A DNA stretch of 64,000 nucleotides, from positions 310,001 through 374,000 of the forward strand of contig CAIMKZ010000106.1 in assembly GCA_903842065.1 (NCBI GenBank). The letters are read 5' to 3'. The stretch is from an uncultured Acidobacteriaceae bacterium. GTDB lineage: Bacteria > Acidobacteriota > Terriglobia > Terriglobales > Acidobacteriaceae. The notes under the pieces were generated by a model. That model saw nothing but the letters and a program-made list of their open reading frames with translations. It did not search any database and had not been told where the DNA came from. How positions within the stretch are numbered: position 1 is the first letter of the stretch; every line of letters starts with the position of its first letter. This document shows, piece by piece, positions 47,501 to 57,166 of the stretch. Both the position numbers and the translations under genes were made by a program.

Positions 47501-47791
47501 TCAAGAATCATACGTGCCAACCGGCAGCGTCGCCGCCACCGCCGCGGGCTTGCTGTATGCCGTGTTCGCCGCGCGCACGCTGGTTACCGCAAAGCCGATG
47601 TTGTAGTTCGAGAGCACCAGCGAGTGGCCGGGGCAGTTGACGTAGCACTGCCCGCAGCTCTGGCAGTTCTCCACGTACGCGATCACGCTCTTGTTCAGAG
47701 CCTCGTCGAAGCGGAAGACGTCCATGGGGCATATCTCGTTGCAGATCCGGCAGCCGATGCAGGCATTCAGGTCGTATCTCTGTACACTCAT
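47501..47791 (-). CDS. 4Fe-4S dicluster ferredoxin
   Basis: A 96-residue ferredoxin with two 4Fe-4S motifs: CIGCRICNEICP (about residues 10-21) and CQSCGQCYVNCP (about 43-54). The C-terminal 40 residues extend beyond a minimal ferredoxin, as in the small subunits of flavoprotein-ferredoxin oxidoreductases. The gene starts 8 bases after the flavoprotein stop, so they form one operon and likely one complex. It has no signal peptide, so it might travel with the Tat-exported flavoprotein. ATG at 47791; earlier in-frame starts would overlap the partner gene. Confidence 0.88.
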   Translation of the reverse strand: MSVQRYDLNACIGCRICNEICPMDVFRFDEALNKSVIAYVENCQSCGQCYVNCPGHSLVLSNYNIGFAVTSVRAANTAYSKPAAVAATLPVGTYDS

Positions 47792-47799
47792 CTCGTCTC

Positions 47800-49809
47800 T
47801 TATCCCTTCTGCGCCCAGGGTTGTGCGCCGGCCGGCGGGGCGGTCTCTTCGGGCAGTCCCTTGGCTTTGGCTTCGCCGGGGAAACGCCATCCATAGCGCT
47901 TGGTGTACTCCTGCCCGAGGTCGCCCTTCCAGGCGTCTTTGACTTCGACCTTCGACATCTCCATCTTGCCGTCCTTGCCCTTGCGGAGCTGGATGTAGCC
48001 GAGGAAGTTCTTGTCGTCGCGGAAGGGGAAGTCAGAGCGGTAGTGGAAGCCGCGGCTCTCCTTGCGTTCGAGGCCTGCGCGCAGCTTCATCTCCGCGCTC
48101 AGCACCTTGTGCTTCATCTCGTGGCAGAGGCGCAGGTCGTGCGGGCTGGCGGCGCAGAGCTTGGGCACCACTTCGTCGCGCAGCATCTCAACCTGCGCCA
48201 GAGCGCCTTTGAGCGACGCCTCCGTCTTCACGATGTGAATCCAGTACGGCACCATGATCGAGTGCAGCACGTCGCGGGCCCAGTTGGGATCGAGACCGGT
48301 CTTCACATTCATGGGCGCAACGATCTTCTTCTTCAACTCGGCGAGCTTCTCTTGCGAAACCGCCCCCAACTGCGCGCCCGCCGCATACTTTGCCGCGGCC
48401 TGGCCCGCGCGCCATCCCTGCACCGAGCAGAAGTTCGAAGTGAACCCGACTCCATGCGGATAAGCCGCGCCCGTAACCGCCGAAGCGTTTGCGCCGTCGC
48501 CGGCCACGTAGAGCCCGGGCATTCCCGTCGCACCCACCAGGTCGTCGAGACCGCAGAAGATGCCCGAGGTCAGGTGCAGGCACATGCCCGCCGCCGAACC
48601 AACCACATCTTCAATCGGCGTGGGCGAGTTGCGCTTGCCCACGCGCGGATCGGCGGGATTGGTCGAAACCGTTGCCCCGCGCCGCGTGGCATCGCCTTTG
48701 GTCAGATCGCTCATCGCCGTGCCGTCGTTTGCGGCAAGGCCGTTGAGAGCCTTCAGAATGCGCCCCTGAATCAGGATCTTGCCCTTCTGGTCGGCCGACT
48801 GAATCGCGTTCTTTGAAGTAATGTCGCCGCCGCACAGCCACAGGCTTTCGAGATACTCCCATGAGTTCGTCAGGAAGGCGTTGCCCGCCGCGTACGACAC
48901 CGTCATGTGGAAGTCGTCGAACTCCTTGCCGATAATGGGCAGCCCCAGGTTGTAGCCCATGTACTCGCCGTCAAACGTGTTGCCCGCCGTCGGGAATCCC
49001 GTTGGCTTGATCGAGCCGCCGCCCATGCACATTACTACTGCTTTCGCGCGGAAGGTGAGAATAGCGCCGCTCGGCACGTCGAAGCCGATTGCGCCTACGA
49101 TCTTGCCGTCCTCCTGAATCAGGTCGGTAATCATGGTGCGCATAACAATCTGCACGCCGCTCTTTTCCATCGTCTCGACAAAGCGCGGACGCCGATCTTT
49201 CTCGGCAAACTTTTCGCGGTAGCCAACGTAGTTGTTCGAAGCGGCGTGGCCGGTCTCAACCGCATTCGGGAACTGCTCGAGGATCTTCCACTCCTTCAGT
49301 CGCTGCATGGCGCCCTTGGACTCGTCGAGCCACACCTGGTACCAGTCCATATTTACGATGTACTCGGCGCCGCGCTGCACCGTGTCGCGCAAAGCCTGCG
49401 CGTCGTCGCCAAACTCGGGATCGTACCAGCGATGCGAGCTGGGAAAGCTGCTCAGGCCCGAGTAGCCGGGACGGCCCTTGTCGACAAGGACTACACTCTG
49501 GCCAGCCTTCCGCGCGCCCATCGCCGCATTCAGCCCGGCGAATCCGCCGCCGAGGATCAGCACATCGCACTGGTACTCGGTCTTCTTCGGCGCCTCAACT
49601 TTCGTGGGAACCGGAGGCTCATCGGTCGCGCGATTCGCATTCGAAGTTGCCGAGCCCTGCCCAAACGCCTTAGGGGCCGCCAAGCCCGTTGCCGCCGCGG
49701 CCGCGACCACCGCGCCCACGCTGCCCGTGCCGGTTAGAAACGCGCGGCGCGATACGCCGGCCGCTTCTTCGCCCTCTTGCTTCGGATGCTTCTTTGATTC
49801 CTTCGCCAT
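47800..49809 (-). CDS. Tat-exported FAD-dependent oxidoreductase (fumarate reductase/SdhA-like)
   Basis: A 669-residue flavoprotein of the fumarate reductase/succinate dehydrogenase/AprA superfamily. Residues 18-50 form a Tat signal (SRRAFLTGTGSVGAVVAAAAATGLAAP), then a linker, then the Rossmann dinucleotide fold CDVLILGGGFAGLNAAMGARKAGQSVVLVDKG, the capping domain and the FAD C-motif MPGLYVAGDGANASAVTGAAYPHGVGF. A helical C-terminal domain (about 510-600) is of the SdhA type. The substrate is unknown; adjacency to a dicluster ferredoxin recalls the AprBA layout, but the family-specific residues were not checked. ATG at 49809 has GGGGAGAAG upstream. Confidence 0.85.
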   Translation of the reverse strand: MAKESKKHPKQEGEEAAGVSRRAFLTGTGSVGAVVAAAAATGLAAPKAFGQGSATSNANRATDEPPVPTKVEAPKKTEYQCDVLILGGGFAGLNAAMGARKAGQSVVLVDKGRPGYSGLSSFPSSHRWYDPEFGDDAQALRDTVQRGAEYIVNMDWYQVWLDESKGAMQRLKEWKILEQFPNAVETGHAASNNYVGYREKFAEKDRRPRFVETMEKSGVQIVMRTMITDLIQEDGKIVGAIGFDVPSGAILTFRAKAVVMCMGGGSIKPTGFPTAGNTFDGEYMGYNLGLPIIGKEFDDFHMTVSYAAGNAFLTNSWEYLESLWLCGGDITSKNAIQSADQKGKILIQGRILKALNGLAANDGTAMSDLTKGDATRRGATVSTNPADPRVGKRNSPTPIEDVVGSAAGMCLHLTSGIFCGLDDLVGATGMPGLYVAGDGANASAVTGAAYPHGVGFTSNFCSVQGWRAGQAAAKYAAGAQLGAVSQEKLAELKKKIVAPMNVKTGLDPNWARDVLHSIMVPYWIHIVKTEASLKGALAQVEMLRDEVVPKLCAASPHDLRLCHEMKHKVLSAEMKLRAGLERKESRGFHYRSDFPFRDDKNFLGYIQLRKGKDGKMEMSKVEVKDAWKGDLGQEYTKRYGWRFPGEAKAKGLPEETAPPAGAQPWAQKG

Positions 49810-50036
49810 AAACTCTTCTCCCCTGCGCGATGCACTGCGCCTGAACCCACCACACTATCTCTAACAAACTCAACATGCACGGATTTTGCCCGCGACAAAC
49901 ACCCGGCAAAAACTGCCGTCGTCCGGTTCTGAGATAATCCGCTGACCTTATTTCTACGGTTCGACTGATGAAAAAGTTGTATCTATGATAGTGCATGCGC
50001 GGTCCTGAGGTCTGTGACTCCGCGATGGGCAAAGCC

Positions 50037-51353
50037 CTATGCCGGAATGTCTTCCGCCCGCAGCCGTATCGCCATACAGCACATCGCCGTAATCACCGCC
50101 GGCGCTGCCAGCACCAGAAACACCACAACCAGCGGCGCGTGTGTGTCCAGCATGTATCCCGTAATCAGCGGACCCAGAATTGCTCCTACCCGCCCGATGC
50201 CGATCGCCGATCCGATGCCAGAGCTACGCACTCGCAGCGGATACACCTGCGTCGACAGCGGATAGATGCCGTTGAATCCGCCTTGCAGTGTTACGCCGAT
50301 CAGGAAAGCTACAGCCAGCACCAGCGGCGCCCATGCCGGAATCAGCCCGAACACGACAAGGCAAACCGCAGCCGAAACCAGAAAGCCGAAGATCAGCCGC
50401 TGCAACTTCGCGCGCCCTGTCAGCAGCGAAAGCGCTGTAGTTCCCGCGAAGGCTCCGCCGTTGTACACAGCGCCCGCCACAATCCCCGCGCTGGTGTTCA
50501 GTCCCGCCTCAATCGCCAATCGCGGAATCCAACTGATCACCGCGTACAGCACCACGAATCCGCAGAAGATCGCGCACCAAAGCAGCAGCGTGTTGCGTCT
50601 CATCTCGCTGCCCAGCAGCTCCACAAAATGTGAACGCTTCGGCCCTTCATCCACGCGCGCGGGCAGCGCCGCCAGCGGCAGCGCGCCAAGCTGTTTGCGA
50701 ATCTTATTGATGCGGCCCAGCGCTCCTCGTGGCTGCGCGTGCAGCAAAAACCCCATCGACTCCGGCAACAGAGCATACACCACCGGAAAAAACGCCAGCG
50801 TGCAGAAGCCAGAGAACAGCAGAATCGCCCGCCACGAATAATGCTGAACCGCCCACGCCGTCGCAAACCCCGAAGCAGCCGCTGCAATCGGATAGCCCGC
50901 CTGCAACAATCCCACTGCTGCGCTGCGGCTCTTTGCCGGAGCAAACTCGTACACCAGCGCCGTCATGCACGCCAGCACCGTTCCGATCCCCAGGCCCACC
51001 ACCGCTCGCGCAATCGCAAAGCCCACAACACCATGCGACAGGCCCGTCAGAATCATTCCCGCCGCCATCAGCAGCAGCGAGACCAGCACCATCCTGCGCC
51101 GTCCAAAGCGATCGGCAAGCGGCGCAAGAAACAGCCCGCCCACGCCCATGCCCGCGAGCAGCGAGCTGAACACCATGCCCAGCACGCCCGCGCTCAAACT
51201 CCAGTCACGCGCCACCACCGGCGCAAGATAGCTGACGGCGAACACATTCGCGCCGTCGATGCCGTTCACAATAAAGCACAGCACCACCACCGTCGCCGCA
51301 AGCCATGTCCAGCGCGCACCGGGCTCGGCTGCTCGTGCCTGAGCGGCGCTCAT
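50037..51353 (-). CDS. MFS transporter (aromatic acid:H+ symporter family-like)
   Basis: A 438-residue major facilitator with 12 helices. VNGIDGANVFAVSYLAPVVARDWSLS in helix 1 carries the acidic residue typical of AAHS members, APLADRFGRRRMVL is the helix 2-3 loop motif, and RAVVGLGIGTVLACMTALVYEF matches helix 4. The substrate is probably an organic or aromatic acid. It is distinct from the transporter at 43875. It lies upstream of the flavoprotein gene on the same strand with about 230 bases between. Confidence 0.87.
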   Translation of the reverse strand: MSAAQARAAEPGARWTWLAATVVVLCFIVNGIDGANVFAVSYLAPVVARDWSLSAGVLGMVFSSLLAGMGVGGLFLAPLADRFGRRRMVLVSLLLMAAGMILTGLSHGVVGFAIARAVVGLGIGTVLACMTALVYEFAPAKSRSAAVGLLQAGYPIAAAASGFATAWAVQHYSWRAILLFSGFCTLAFFPVVYALLPESMGFLLHAQPRGALGRINKIRKQLGALPLAALPARVDEGPKRSHFVELLGSEMRRNTLLLWCAIFCGFVVLYAVISWIPRLAIEAGLNTSAGIVAGAVYNGGAFAGTTALSLLTGRAKLQRLIFGFLVSAAVCLVVFGLIPAWAPLVLAVAFLIGVTLQGGFNGIYPLSTQVYPLRVRSSGIGSAIGIGRVGAILGPLITGYMLDTHAPLVVVFLVLAAPAVITAMCCMAIRLRAEDIPA

Positions 51354-51469
51354 CGGCTGCTCCGAACTGGATCGAAGAGTTTTATGGTGTCCTGCATTTT
51401 TATCGGGTGAGTTGGAATCATTCTAATTTGACGCGCTTCCCCAGGCAGGCACGAGGTGTGCTCGCCCCC

Positions 51470-52459
51470 TCACATCGCGATGTGAACCTTGCCCGCCTCA
51501 CCGGTCGAAGCCACAAAAAGCGCCTTCTCTGCCGATGCAAACGGAAGCGTGTGCGTAACAATCGCCGACGGGCGCAGCGCATTCAGCGCAACCATCTCGA
51601 TCGTCCGCGCAAAGTCGTCCGGATGGTCGTAGATCAGACTCGATCCGATGCGTACGCCCTCGCGCACCAGTCGAAACGGCTCAATCTCCACCCGCTTGTC
51701 GCCGAGCCCCATCAGAATTACCTGGCTCCCTCGCGGAGCACTCGCAATCGCCGACTCCACCGCTCCGGCCGCTCCCGCGCACTCAAACACCGTATGCACA
51801 TCCGCATCCAGCCACAGCGCGGCTAGATTCCGTCCCGCCGGGCACTCGGCCCCCAGAGCCTCTGCCATCGCGAGCTTTCCGGCCTCGCGATCGTGGGCCA
51901 GCACGCGCATCCCCTGCTGAACCGCAACCTGCGCAATCAACAGCCCGACCGCTCCGCAGCCCATCACCGCAACCGTATCTCCGGCCGAAGCGCGCGATTC
52001 GAGAACCGCATGAACCGCCACTGCCAGCGGCTCAATCGTCGCCGCATCTTCGTCTGAAATCGAATCCGGAACCGGCCACACAAACCGCGCCGGCGCCGCC
52101 ACCAGCTCGGCCAGCGCACCGGCCGTCGTCACGCCCATTGACACCTTCTCCGGGCAGATACTTCCCCGCCCGCTCAGGCAGAACCGGCACGCGCCGCAGG
52201 GATAGTTCGGCTCCACCACCACGCGCTGACCCACCGCCAGTCCCGTTACCGCCGAACCAACCTCCACGATCCGCCCCACCAGCTCATGGCCCGGAATCAG
52301 CGGCAACACAGCCTTCCTGTATCCGCGGAACAGCGACACATCGCTGCCGCAGATCCCCACCCGCGAGGGTGCAATCACCACTTCAGTCGGCGCGACAACC
52401 GGCGCGGCCACGTCTCCGATCTCGATCTTCTCCGGCGCAATCAGCAGCGCTGCTCTCAT
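51470..52459 (-). CDS. Zinc-dependent alcohol dehydrogenase (threonine/sorbitol dehydrogenase-like)
   Basis: A 329-residue medium-chain dehydrogenase/reductase. Catalytic zinc ligands are seen in VGICGSDVSLFRGY (Cys) and IPGHELVGRIVEVG (His, Glu), and the structural zinc lobe in YPCGACRFCLSGRGSICPE with four Cys. The Rossmann fold has VAVMGCGAVGLLIAQVAV. It oxidises an alcohol or polyol with NAD(P); the substrate is unknown. It shares direction with the MFS and flavoprotein genes, suggesting a catabolic cluster. ATG at 52459. Confidence 0.9.
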   Translation of the reverse strand: MRAALLIAPEKIEIGDVAAPVVAPTEVVIAPSRVGICGSDVSLFRGYRKAVLPLIPGHELVGRIVEVGSAVTGLAVGQRVVVEPNYPCGACRFCLSGRGSICPEKVSMGVTTAGALAELVAAPARFVWPVPDSISDEDAATIEPLAVAVHAVLESRASAGDTVAVMGCGAVGLLIAQVAVQQGMRVLAHDREAGKLAMAEALGAECPAGRNLAALWLDADVHTVFECAGAAGAVESAIASAPRGSQVILMGLGDKRVEIEPFRLVREGVRIGSSLIYDHPDDFARTIEMVALNALRPSAIVTHTLPFASAEKALFVASTGEAGKVHIAM

Positions 52460-52653
52460 CCTCGCTCCATCTCTACGCGGTCCGGCATCGTGCGCTTCCC
52501 GCCGAATCGCTTTGCATCAACATCTGCAGAATACCCTTGCAGCCGCTCTCACACGAAGGGTGTATTCATACACCCCTGTGCTCCGGTGCTAGTCTTTTGT
52601 GTAACGTCAACCCGGACTCATCCGCCGTTGGCATTTCTTGTCGAAGGCGTGCC

Positions 52654-54414
52654 ATGAAGATCCTCGGTATCAGCGGCCTCGAAAACTCCGTTCCCTTCAA
52701 GCAGGCAAGCTTCCCCTCGCTCGATGAGCGCGACTATCGAATCGCGCAGGGCATGGACTCGGCCGCCGCCCTCGTCATCGACGGCAAACTCATCGCCGCC
52801 GCCGAGCAGGAGCGCTTCAACGGCAAAAAACACACCGGCGACTTCCCCACCGGCGCAATCCACTACTGCCTCAAAGAGGCGGGCCTCTCCATCCACGACA
52901 TCGACGAGGTCGCCCACGGCTTCAACTACGCGCCCTTCCGCGCCGATTATCAAAACGCCCCGCTCGCCCGCAAGCTCTACGACGAAGTCCTCTCGAAAGA
53001 CGCGCTCCTCCGCCAGGTCTCGCGCGAGCTGCCCGGCTTTCCTCTCGACCGCGTCCACCAGGTCGATCATCATCTGGCCCACGCCGCCAGCGCCGCCCTC
53101 ACGTCCGGCTGGAGCGAGTGCCTGGTCATCGTCAACGACGCCATGGGCGAGACCGACGCCATCACTGTATACAAGTTCAGCAACGGCCGGCTCGAAAAGC
53201 TCCACTCCGTCCCAGCCGCGGCCTCTATCGGCATCCTCTACTCGCTCGTAACCCTGCATCTCGGCTTTGACTTCAACTCCGACGAGTACAAGCTCATGGG
53301 TCTTGCCCCCTACGGCGACCCGGCCCGCTTCCGGCACTTCTTCCACGACGCCGTCGAGCTGCTCCCAGATGGATCGATCCGCATCCCCATCCTCGAACTC
53401 AACCGAACCCCGGAAGAGAGTCAGAACTTCTCTGCAACGCGCGCCTTCCTCGACAAGAATCTGATCCCCCGCCGCCCCCTCGATCTGAGCCTCAACTCCA
53501 ACCACGAAGACGTGGCCGCCGCCATGCAGGAGTCTCTCGAGCGCGCCGTCATGCACGTCACCGAACACTTTGCCCGCCAGACCGGCCTGCGTAAACTCGC
53601 TCTGGCCGGCGGAGTCGCACTCAACTGCACTGCCAACGGCAAGCTCATCCGCTCCGGCCTCTTCGACGAGGTCTACATCCAGCCCATCGCCGGAGATGAC
53701 GGCACCGCCCTCGGCGCAGCCCTCCATCGCGCCTCGCTCAGCGAGCCGGTTCCCAACCTCCGCTTCCCCGTGCCGCTCTTCGGACCCCGCTACTCGGCCC
53801 GCGAGATCGTCGCCGCCCTCCACCGCTTCAACGGCAGCATCAGCTGGCAGTTGCTCCCCTCACTCGACCAGGTCTGCGAGCAGGCCGCCAAACTCATCGC
53901 CGAGGGCCAGGTCATCGCCTGGTTCCGCGGACGCCTCGAGTACGGTCCCCGCGCCCTCGGCAACCGCTCCATCCTCGCCGACCCCGCACACCCCGAACTG
54001 CGCGACCGCATCAACGCCATGGTCAAAAAGCGCGAGTCCTTCCGCCCCTTCGCCCCCGCCTGCGCCGTTGAAGATGCTCACCGCTGGTTCGAGGTCGCAG
54101 AGGGCGCGCACTTCCCCTACATGATCTCCACCGTCCAGGTCCGCCCCGCCGTACGCCAACTGCTCCCCGCCATCACCCACGTCAACGGCTCGGCCCGCCT
54201 CCAGACCGTCAGCCACGACGACAACCCCGACTTCCACACCCTGCTTCAAGCCGTTGGAAAAGCCACCGGGCGGCAACTGGTGTTAAACACCAGCTTCAAC
54301 GTCAAAAGCCAGCCCACGGTCAACACACCAGAGGAGGCCATCGAGACCTTCCTCCGCGCCGGAATCTCCAACCTGTTTTTAGAGAACTTCCACGTCACCC
54401 GCGCTAGCGCGTGA
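52654..54414 (+). CDS. Carbamoyltransferase (NodU/CmcH family)
   Basis: A 586-residue carbamoyltransferase using carbamoyl phosphate and ATP to carbamoylate a hydroxyl group. The N-terminal ASKHA-like domain shows DSAAALVIDGKLIAAAEQERFNGKKHTGDFP, metal-binding DHHLAHAASAAL, DAMGETDAIT, and GGVALNCTANGKLI; the C-terminal YrdC-like domain shows RLEYGPRALGNRSILADP and NTSFNVKSQPTVNTPEEAIETF. The frame is open upstream to 52138 but homology starts at the ATG at 52654, preceded by GAAGG. No glycan, antibiotic or sugar-synthesis genes are adjacent, so the acceptor is unknown. Confidence 0.93.
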   Translation: MKILGISGLENSVPFKQASFPSLDERDYRIAQGMDSAAALVIDGKLIAAAEQERFNGKKHTGDFPTGAIHYCLKEAGLSIHDIDEVAHGFNYAPFRADYQNAPLARKLYDEVLSKDALLRQVSRELPGFPLDRVHQVDHHLAHAASAALTSGWSECLVIVNDAMGETDAITVYKFSNGRLEKLHSVPAAASIGILYSLVTLHLGFDFNSDEYKLMGLAPYGDPARFRHFFHDAVELLPDGSIRIPILELNRTPEESQNFSATRAFLDKNLIPRRPLDLSLNSNHEDVAAAMQESLERAVMHVTEHFARQTGLRKLALAGGVALNCTANGKLIRSGLFDEVYIQPIAGDDGTALGAALHRASLSEPVPNLRFPVPLFGPRYSAREIVAALHRFNGSISWQLLPSLDQVCEQAAKLIAEGQVIAWFRGRLEYGPRALGNRSILADPAHPELRDRINAMVKKRESFRPFAPACAVEDAHRWFEVAEGAHFPYMISTVQVRPAVRQLLPAITHVNGSARLQTVSHDDNPDFHTLLQAVGKATGRQLVLNTSFNVKSQPTVNTPEEAIETFLRAGISNLFLENFHVTRASA

Positions 54415-54489
54415 TACAGGTGACCCGCTCAAAATCCGTGAAGATGTGCGCGCAGAGTAACGAAGCTGTGCCAGGGCACCGGAGGCGAA

Positions 54490-56304
54490 CTACTCCTCGC
54501 CAGGCTCCATCCCGACAATCTCCGCCTCTACCCCGGCAAAGTCCGGGTCGCGGTTCTCCCGGATCTTATAGGCCAGATCCACCCGGCTCCCCCGAGCCAG
54601 GCCAAGCTCCACGGCCCGCGCTGCAAGGCTCCAGCCCACCGCCCGGATCGTGCTCGCAGGCCGCGGCGATCCGTTCCCGCCCTGCGCCTCCCGCTCCAGC
54701 TCCAGGCGTATGTGTACGTCCTTCATCACCCGCACCGGCCCGGCCAGCCTCGCCCCCCGCGCGACAAACACCGGCTCGGGATTGCCGTGCCCGAAGGGCT
54801 CCATCTTCCGCAGCCATCCGGCCAGAACCGCCGTAATCCGGTCCAGAGGCAGCTCGGCGTGGATGCGTAGAACCCGCTCCGGCTCCCGCGCGGCAAGCCG
54901 TTCGTTGGCAAAGGCCCGCAGCCGCGCCTTCAACTCCGGCAGCCGCTCGGCAGGCAACGCGAAGCCCACCGCAAAGGCGTGCCCGCCGAACCGCGTAAAC
55001 AGATCGGCGCATGGCTCAATCGCCTCAAGCAGCGGGAACCCATCCACGCTTCGCCCCGACCCATGCGCCACGCCGTCCTCGACGCTCACCACAATCGCCG
55101 GCTTGGCGGTCCGGTCCACCACTCGCGAGGCCAGAATGCCGATCACGCCCCGGTGCCAGCCATCGCCCTCAACTACCAGCAGCCGGTCCCGTGCCAGCTC
55201 CTCGTCCACGGCCAGCCGCTCGTCGATCCTGGCCAGCGCCTCGGCTTCCACCTCGCGCCGCTCCCGGTTCAGCCGTTCCAGCTTCTGCGCCAGTTCGCCG
55301 GCGCGCCTCAGGTCCCGCGTCATGAACAGCTCCACCACTTCTGAGGCCACATCCATCCGCCCGGCCGCGTTGATCCGCGGAGCCAGCCGGAACCCCACGT
55401 CAAAGCCCGTGACCGGCCTGCTCGCCGGATCGATCTGCGCCGCCGCAAACAGCGCCTTCAGCCCCGCGCCAACCGGGTTGCGCAGCTCGGCCAGGCCCAG
55501 CGCCGCAATCGTCCGGTTCTCGCCCTTCAGCGGAACCGCATCGGCGATCGTGGCAATGGCCGCCATCTTCAGAAAGCTCGGCAGAGTCTTCTCCCGCGTT
55601 CGCGCCGCATCGCGCCGCGCCAGTACCGCCTGCGCCAGCTTCATCGCAATCGCCGCACCGCACAGAAACTTCTCCGGATACGCGCACCCCGGCTGGTTGG
55701 GGTTCAGAATCGCCGCCGCCACCGGAACCGCGTCGCCCGCCTCCAGCAGATGGTGGTCGGTAATAATCAGGTCCAGGCCCAGCCTCTGCGCCGTCTTGGC
55801 CTCGGCAAAGGCCCGCATCCCGGTATCGACCGTAATCACCAGCTTCACGCCATCGGCAGCGGCTTCTTCAAGCACGCTCGACTGCATGCCGTAGCCCTCG
55901 CGCAGACGGTGCGGCACGTGGAATCGCGCCACTCCGCCCAGCATCTCGATTGCCGTCTTGAGCAGCACCACGGCGGTCGTGCCGTCCACGTCGTAGTCGC
56001 CGTAAAGCAGCACCGGCTCGCGCGCGGCAATCGCCCGCTCCAGCCGCTCGACAGCCGGCGTCATGCCCAGCATCGTGCCTGGATCGTGAAGGTGAGATAT
56101 CTCGGGATTCAGATAGGCAAAGGCCGCGGATGCATCCAGGACACCGCGGCCTGCCAAAAGTTCTGCCACTACCTGGGGAATCCGCGCCTCGTTCGCCACG
56201 GCTGCGGCGGCCTCGCGGTCAATGGCCTCAAACACCCAGCGCTGACGTGCGGCGGTACGCGCCGCGGGCGCGGCAGCACTGCCCCCGCTCGGCGGCGTGG
56301 CCAC
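54490..56304 (-). CDS. recJ: Single-stranded-DNA-specific exonuclease RecJ
   Basis: A 604-residue 5'-3' ssDNA exonuclease of the DHH phosphoesterase family, acting in RecF-type recombination and mismatch repair. Motifs in order: LLYGDYDVDGTTA, ITVDTG, IITDHH, NPNQPGCAYP, CGAAIAMKLAQ, then the DHHA1 region GWHRGVIGILASRVVDRTAKPAIVV and FTRFGGHAFAVGFAL, and a C-terminal OB fold. All metal ligands look intact. The start is GTG at 56304 with GAGGAAGAG upstream, inside the end of the preceding gene (5-base gap), so the two are coupled. Confidence 0.95.
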   Translation of the reverse strand: MATPPSGGSAAAPAARTAARQRWVFEAIDREAAAAVANEARIPQVVAELLAGRGVLDASAAFAYLNPEISHLHDPGTMLGMTPAVERLERAIAAREPVLLYGDYDVDGTTAVVLLKTAIEMLGGVARFHVPHRLREGYGMQSSVLEEAAADGVKLVITVDTGMRAFAEAKTAQRLGLDLIITDHHLLEAGDAVPVAAAILNPNQPGCAYPEKFLCGAAIAMKLAQAVLARRDAARTREKTLPSFLKMAAIATIADAVPLKGENRTIAALGLAELRNPVGAGLKALFAAAQIDPASRPVTGFDVGFRLAPRINAAGRMDVASEVVELFMTRDLRRAGELAQKLERLNRERREVEAEALARIDERLAVDEELARDRLLVVEGDGWHRGVIGILASRVVDRTAKPAIVVSVEDGVAHGSGRSVDGFPLLEAIEPCADLFTRFGGHAFAVGFALPAERLPELKARLRAFANERLAAREPERVLRIHAELPLDRITAVLAGWLRKMEPFGHGNPEPVFVARGARLAGPVRVMKDVHIRLELEREAQGGNGSPRPASTIRAVGWSLAARAVELGLARGSRVDLAYKIRENRDPDFAGVEAEIVGMEPGEE

Positions 56305-56309
56305 AGTCT

Positions 56310-56780
56310 TTACTCTTCCTCGTCGCTGTGATCGTCGATGACGATGTCGTTGAAGCCCTCAATGTCCTCAAGCAGCGTCTGGAAGCGCTCGTACCACTCG
56401 GTCGTCGTCTCGTGCAGGAACACCAGTCCCTGGTGCACGAAACCGAGCTGGATGTAGCCGATCTTGCCCGTGAACTTGCGCAGCCAGTTGACCTCGACCA
56501 CCTCGCTCGACTCTTCGTCGGGGAAGTTCATCTCGTTGGCCTGGTCGGCCAGCGCGTCCAGCTCTTCGCGCTCCAGCGTCATCTCGCTGTAGGTCACAAA
56601 GGCCGCGCCGGCGTGCTTCGCCATCTCGACGAAGTCTTTCCAGCCATCGGGATTGCCCTGTTCGTCCCACAGAATTGTGGGGATGTCCTCGGGGACGAAG
56701 CCGGGAAGCCGTTTCAGTCCGTGACCCTCAATGAAGGCCACCATATCGTCTTTCAGCGCAAGCAGGTCATCTGTACTCAT
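56310..56780 (-). CDS. Acidic hypothetical protein upstream of recJ
   Basis: A 156-residue strongly acidic soluble protein with EGHGLKRLPGFVPEDIPTILWDEQGNPDGWKDFVEMAKHAG and a C-terminal part ending SDEEE. No motif of a known enzyme was seen. It ends 5 bases before recJ, so it is likely co-transcribed. ATG at 56780. Function unknown. Confidence 0.75.
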   Translation of the reverse strand: MSTDDLLALKDDMVAFIEGHGLKRLPGFVPEDIPTILWDEQGNPDGWKDFVEMAKHAGAAFVTYSEMTLEREELDALADQANEMNFPDEESSEVVEVNWLRKFTGKIGYIQLGFVHQGLVFLHETTTEWYERFQTLLEDIEGFNDIVIDDHSDEEE

Positions 56781-56887
56781 GGTCAGACTTCATTTTCTCA
56801 GATCGAGCCGGGGCAGCGGTTCACTGCGCTCGGGAACGCTCCCCGTGTACACCCCACACCCCGGTACGATATCCTGACACTTAAGCC

Positions 56888-57166
56888 ATGATCTTTTCCC
56901 GCGACTATATTGACTATCTTGCCCGGCGCACGGTCAAGCACCTGCTCGAGGCCAAGATGATCACCGCCTCCGACACGAAGGCTGTCGAGTCCCGCGTCAA
57001 CCAGGCGCTGCTCGACGAACTGTCGCTTGAAGACCGCATCAACGAAGAGGTCCGCGTCATCCTCGACGCCTACTCCGACGAGATGCGCAAATCCGGCGCC
57101 CAGTATGCCGAGATGTTCAAGAAGGTCAAGAACGAGCTGACCAGGAAGTACAAGGCGGTGCTATGA
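56888..57166 (+). CDS. DUF507 family protein (first copy)
   Basis: A 92-residue helical protein, IFSRDYIDYLARRTVKHLLEAKMI ... EEVRVILDAYSDEMRKSGAQYAEMFKKVKNELTRKYKAVL, matching DUF507. Function unknown. Its stop overlaps the next start (ATGA), so the two DUF507 genes are translationally coupled and may form a heterodimer. Confidence 0.9.
   Translation: MIFSRDYIDYLARRTVKHLLEAKMITASDTKAVESRVNQALLDELSLEDRINEEVRVILDAYSDEMRKSGAQYAEMFKKVKNELTRKYKAVL

Noticed and set aside
52618-53823. 401-codon minus-strand frame opposite the carbamoyltransferase
   Set aside because: Antisense shadow; the plus-strand product has full family signatures.
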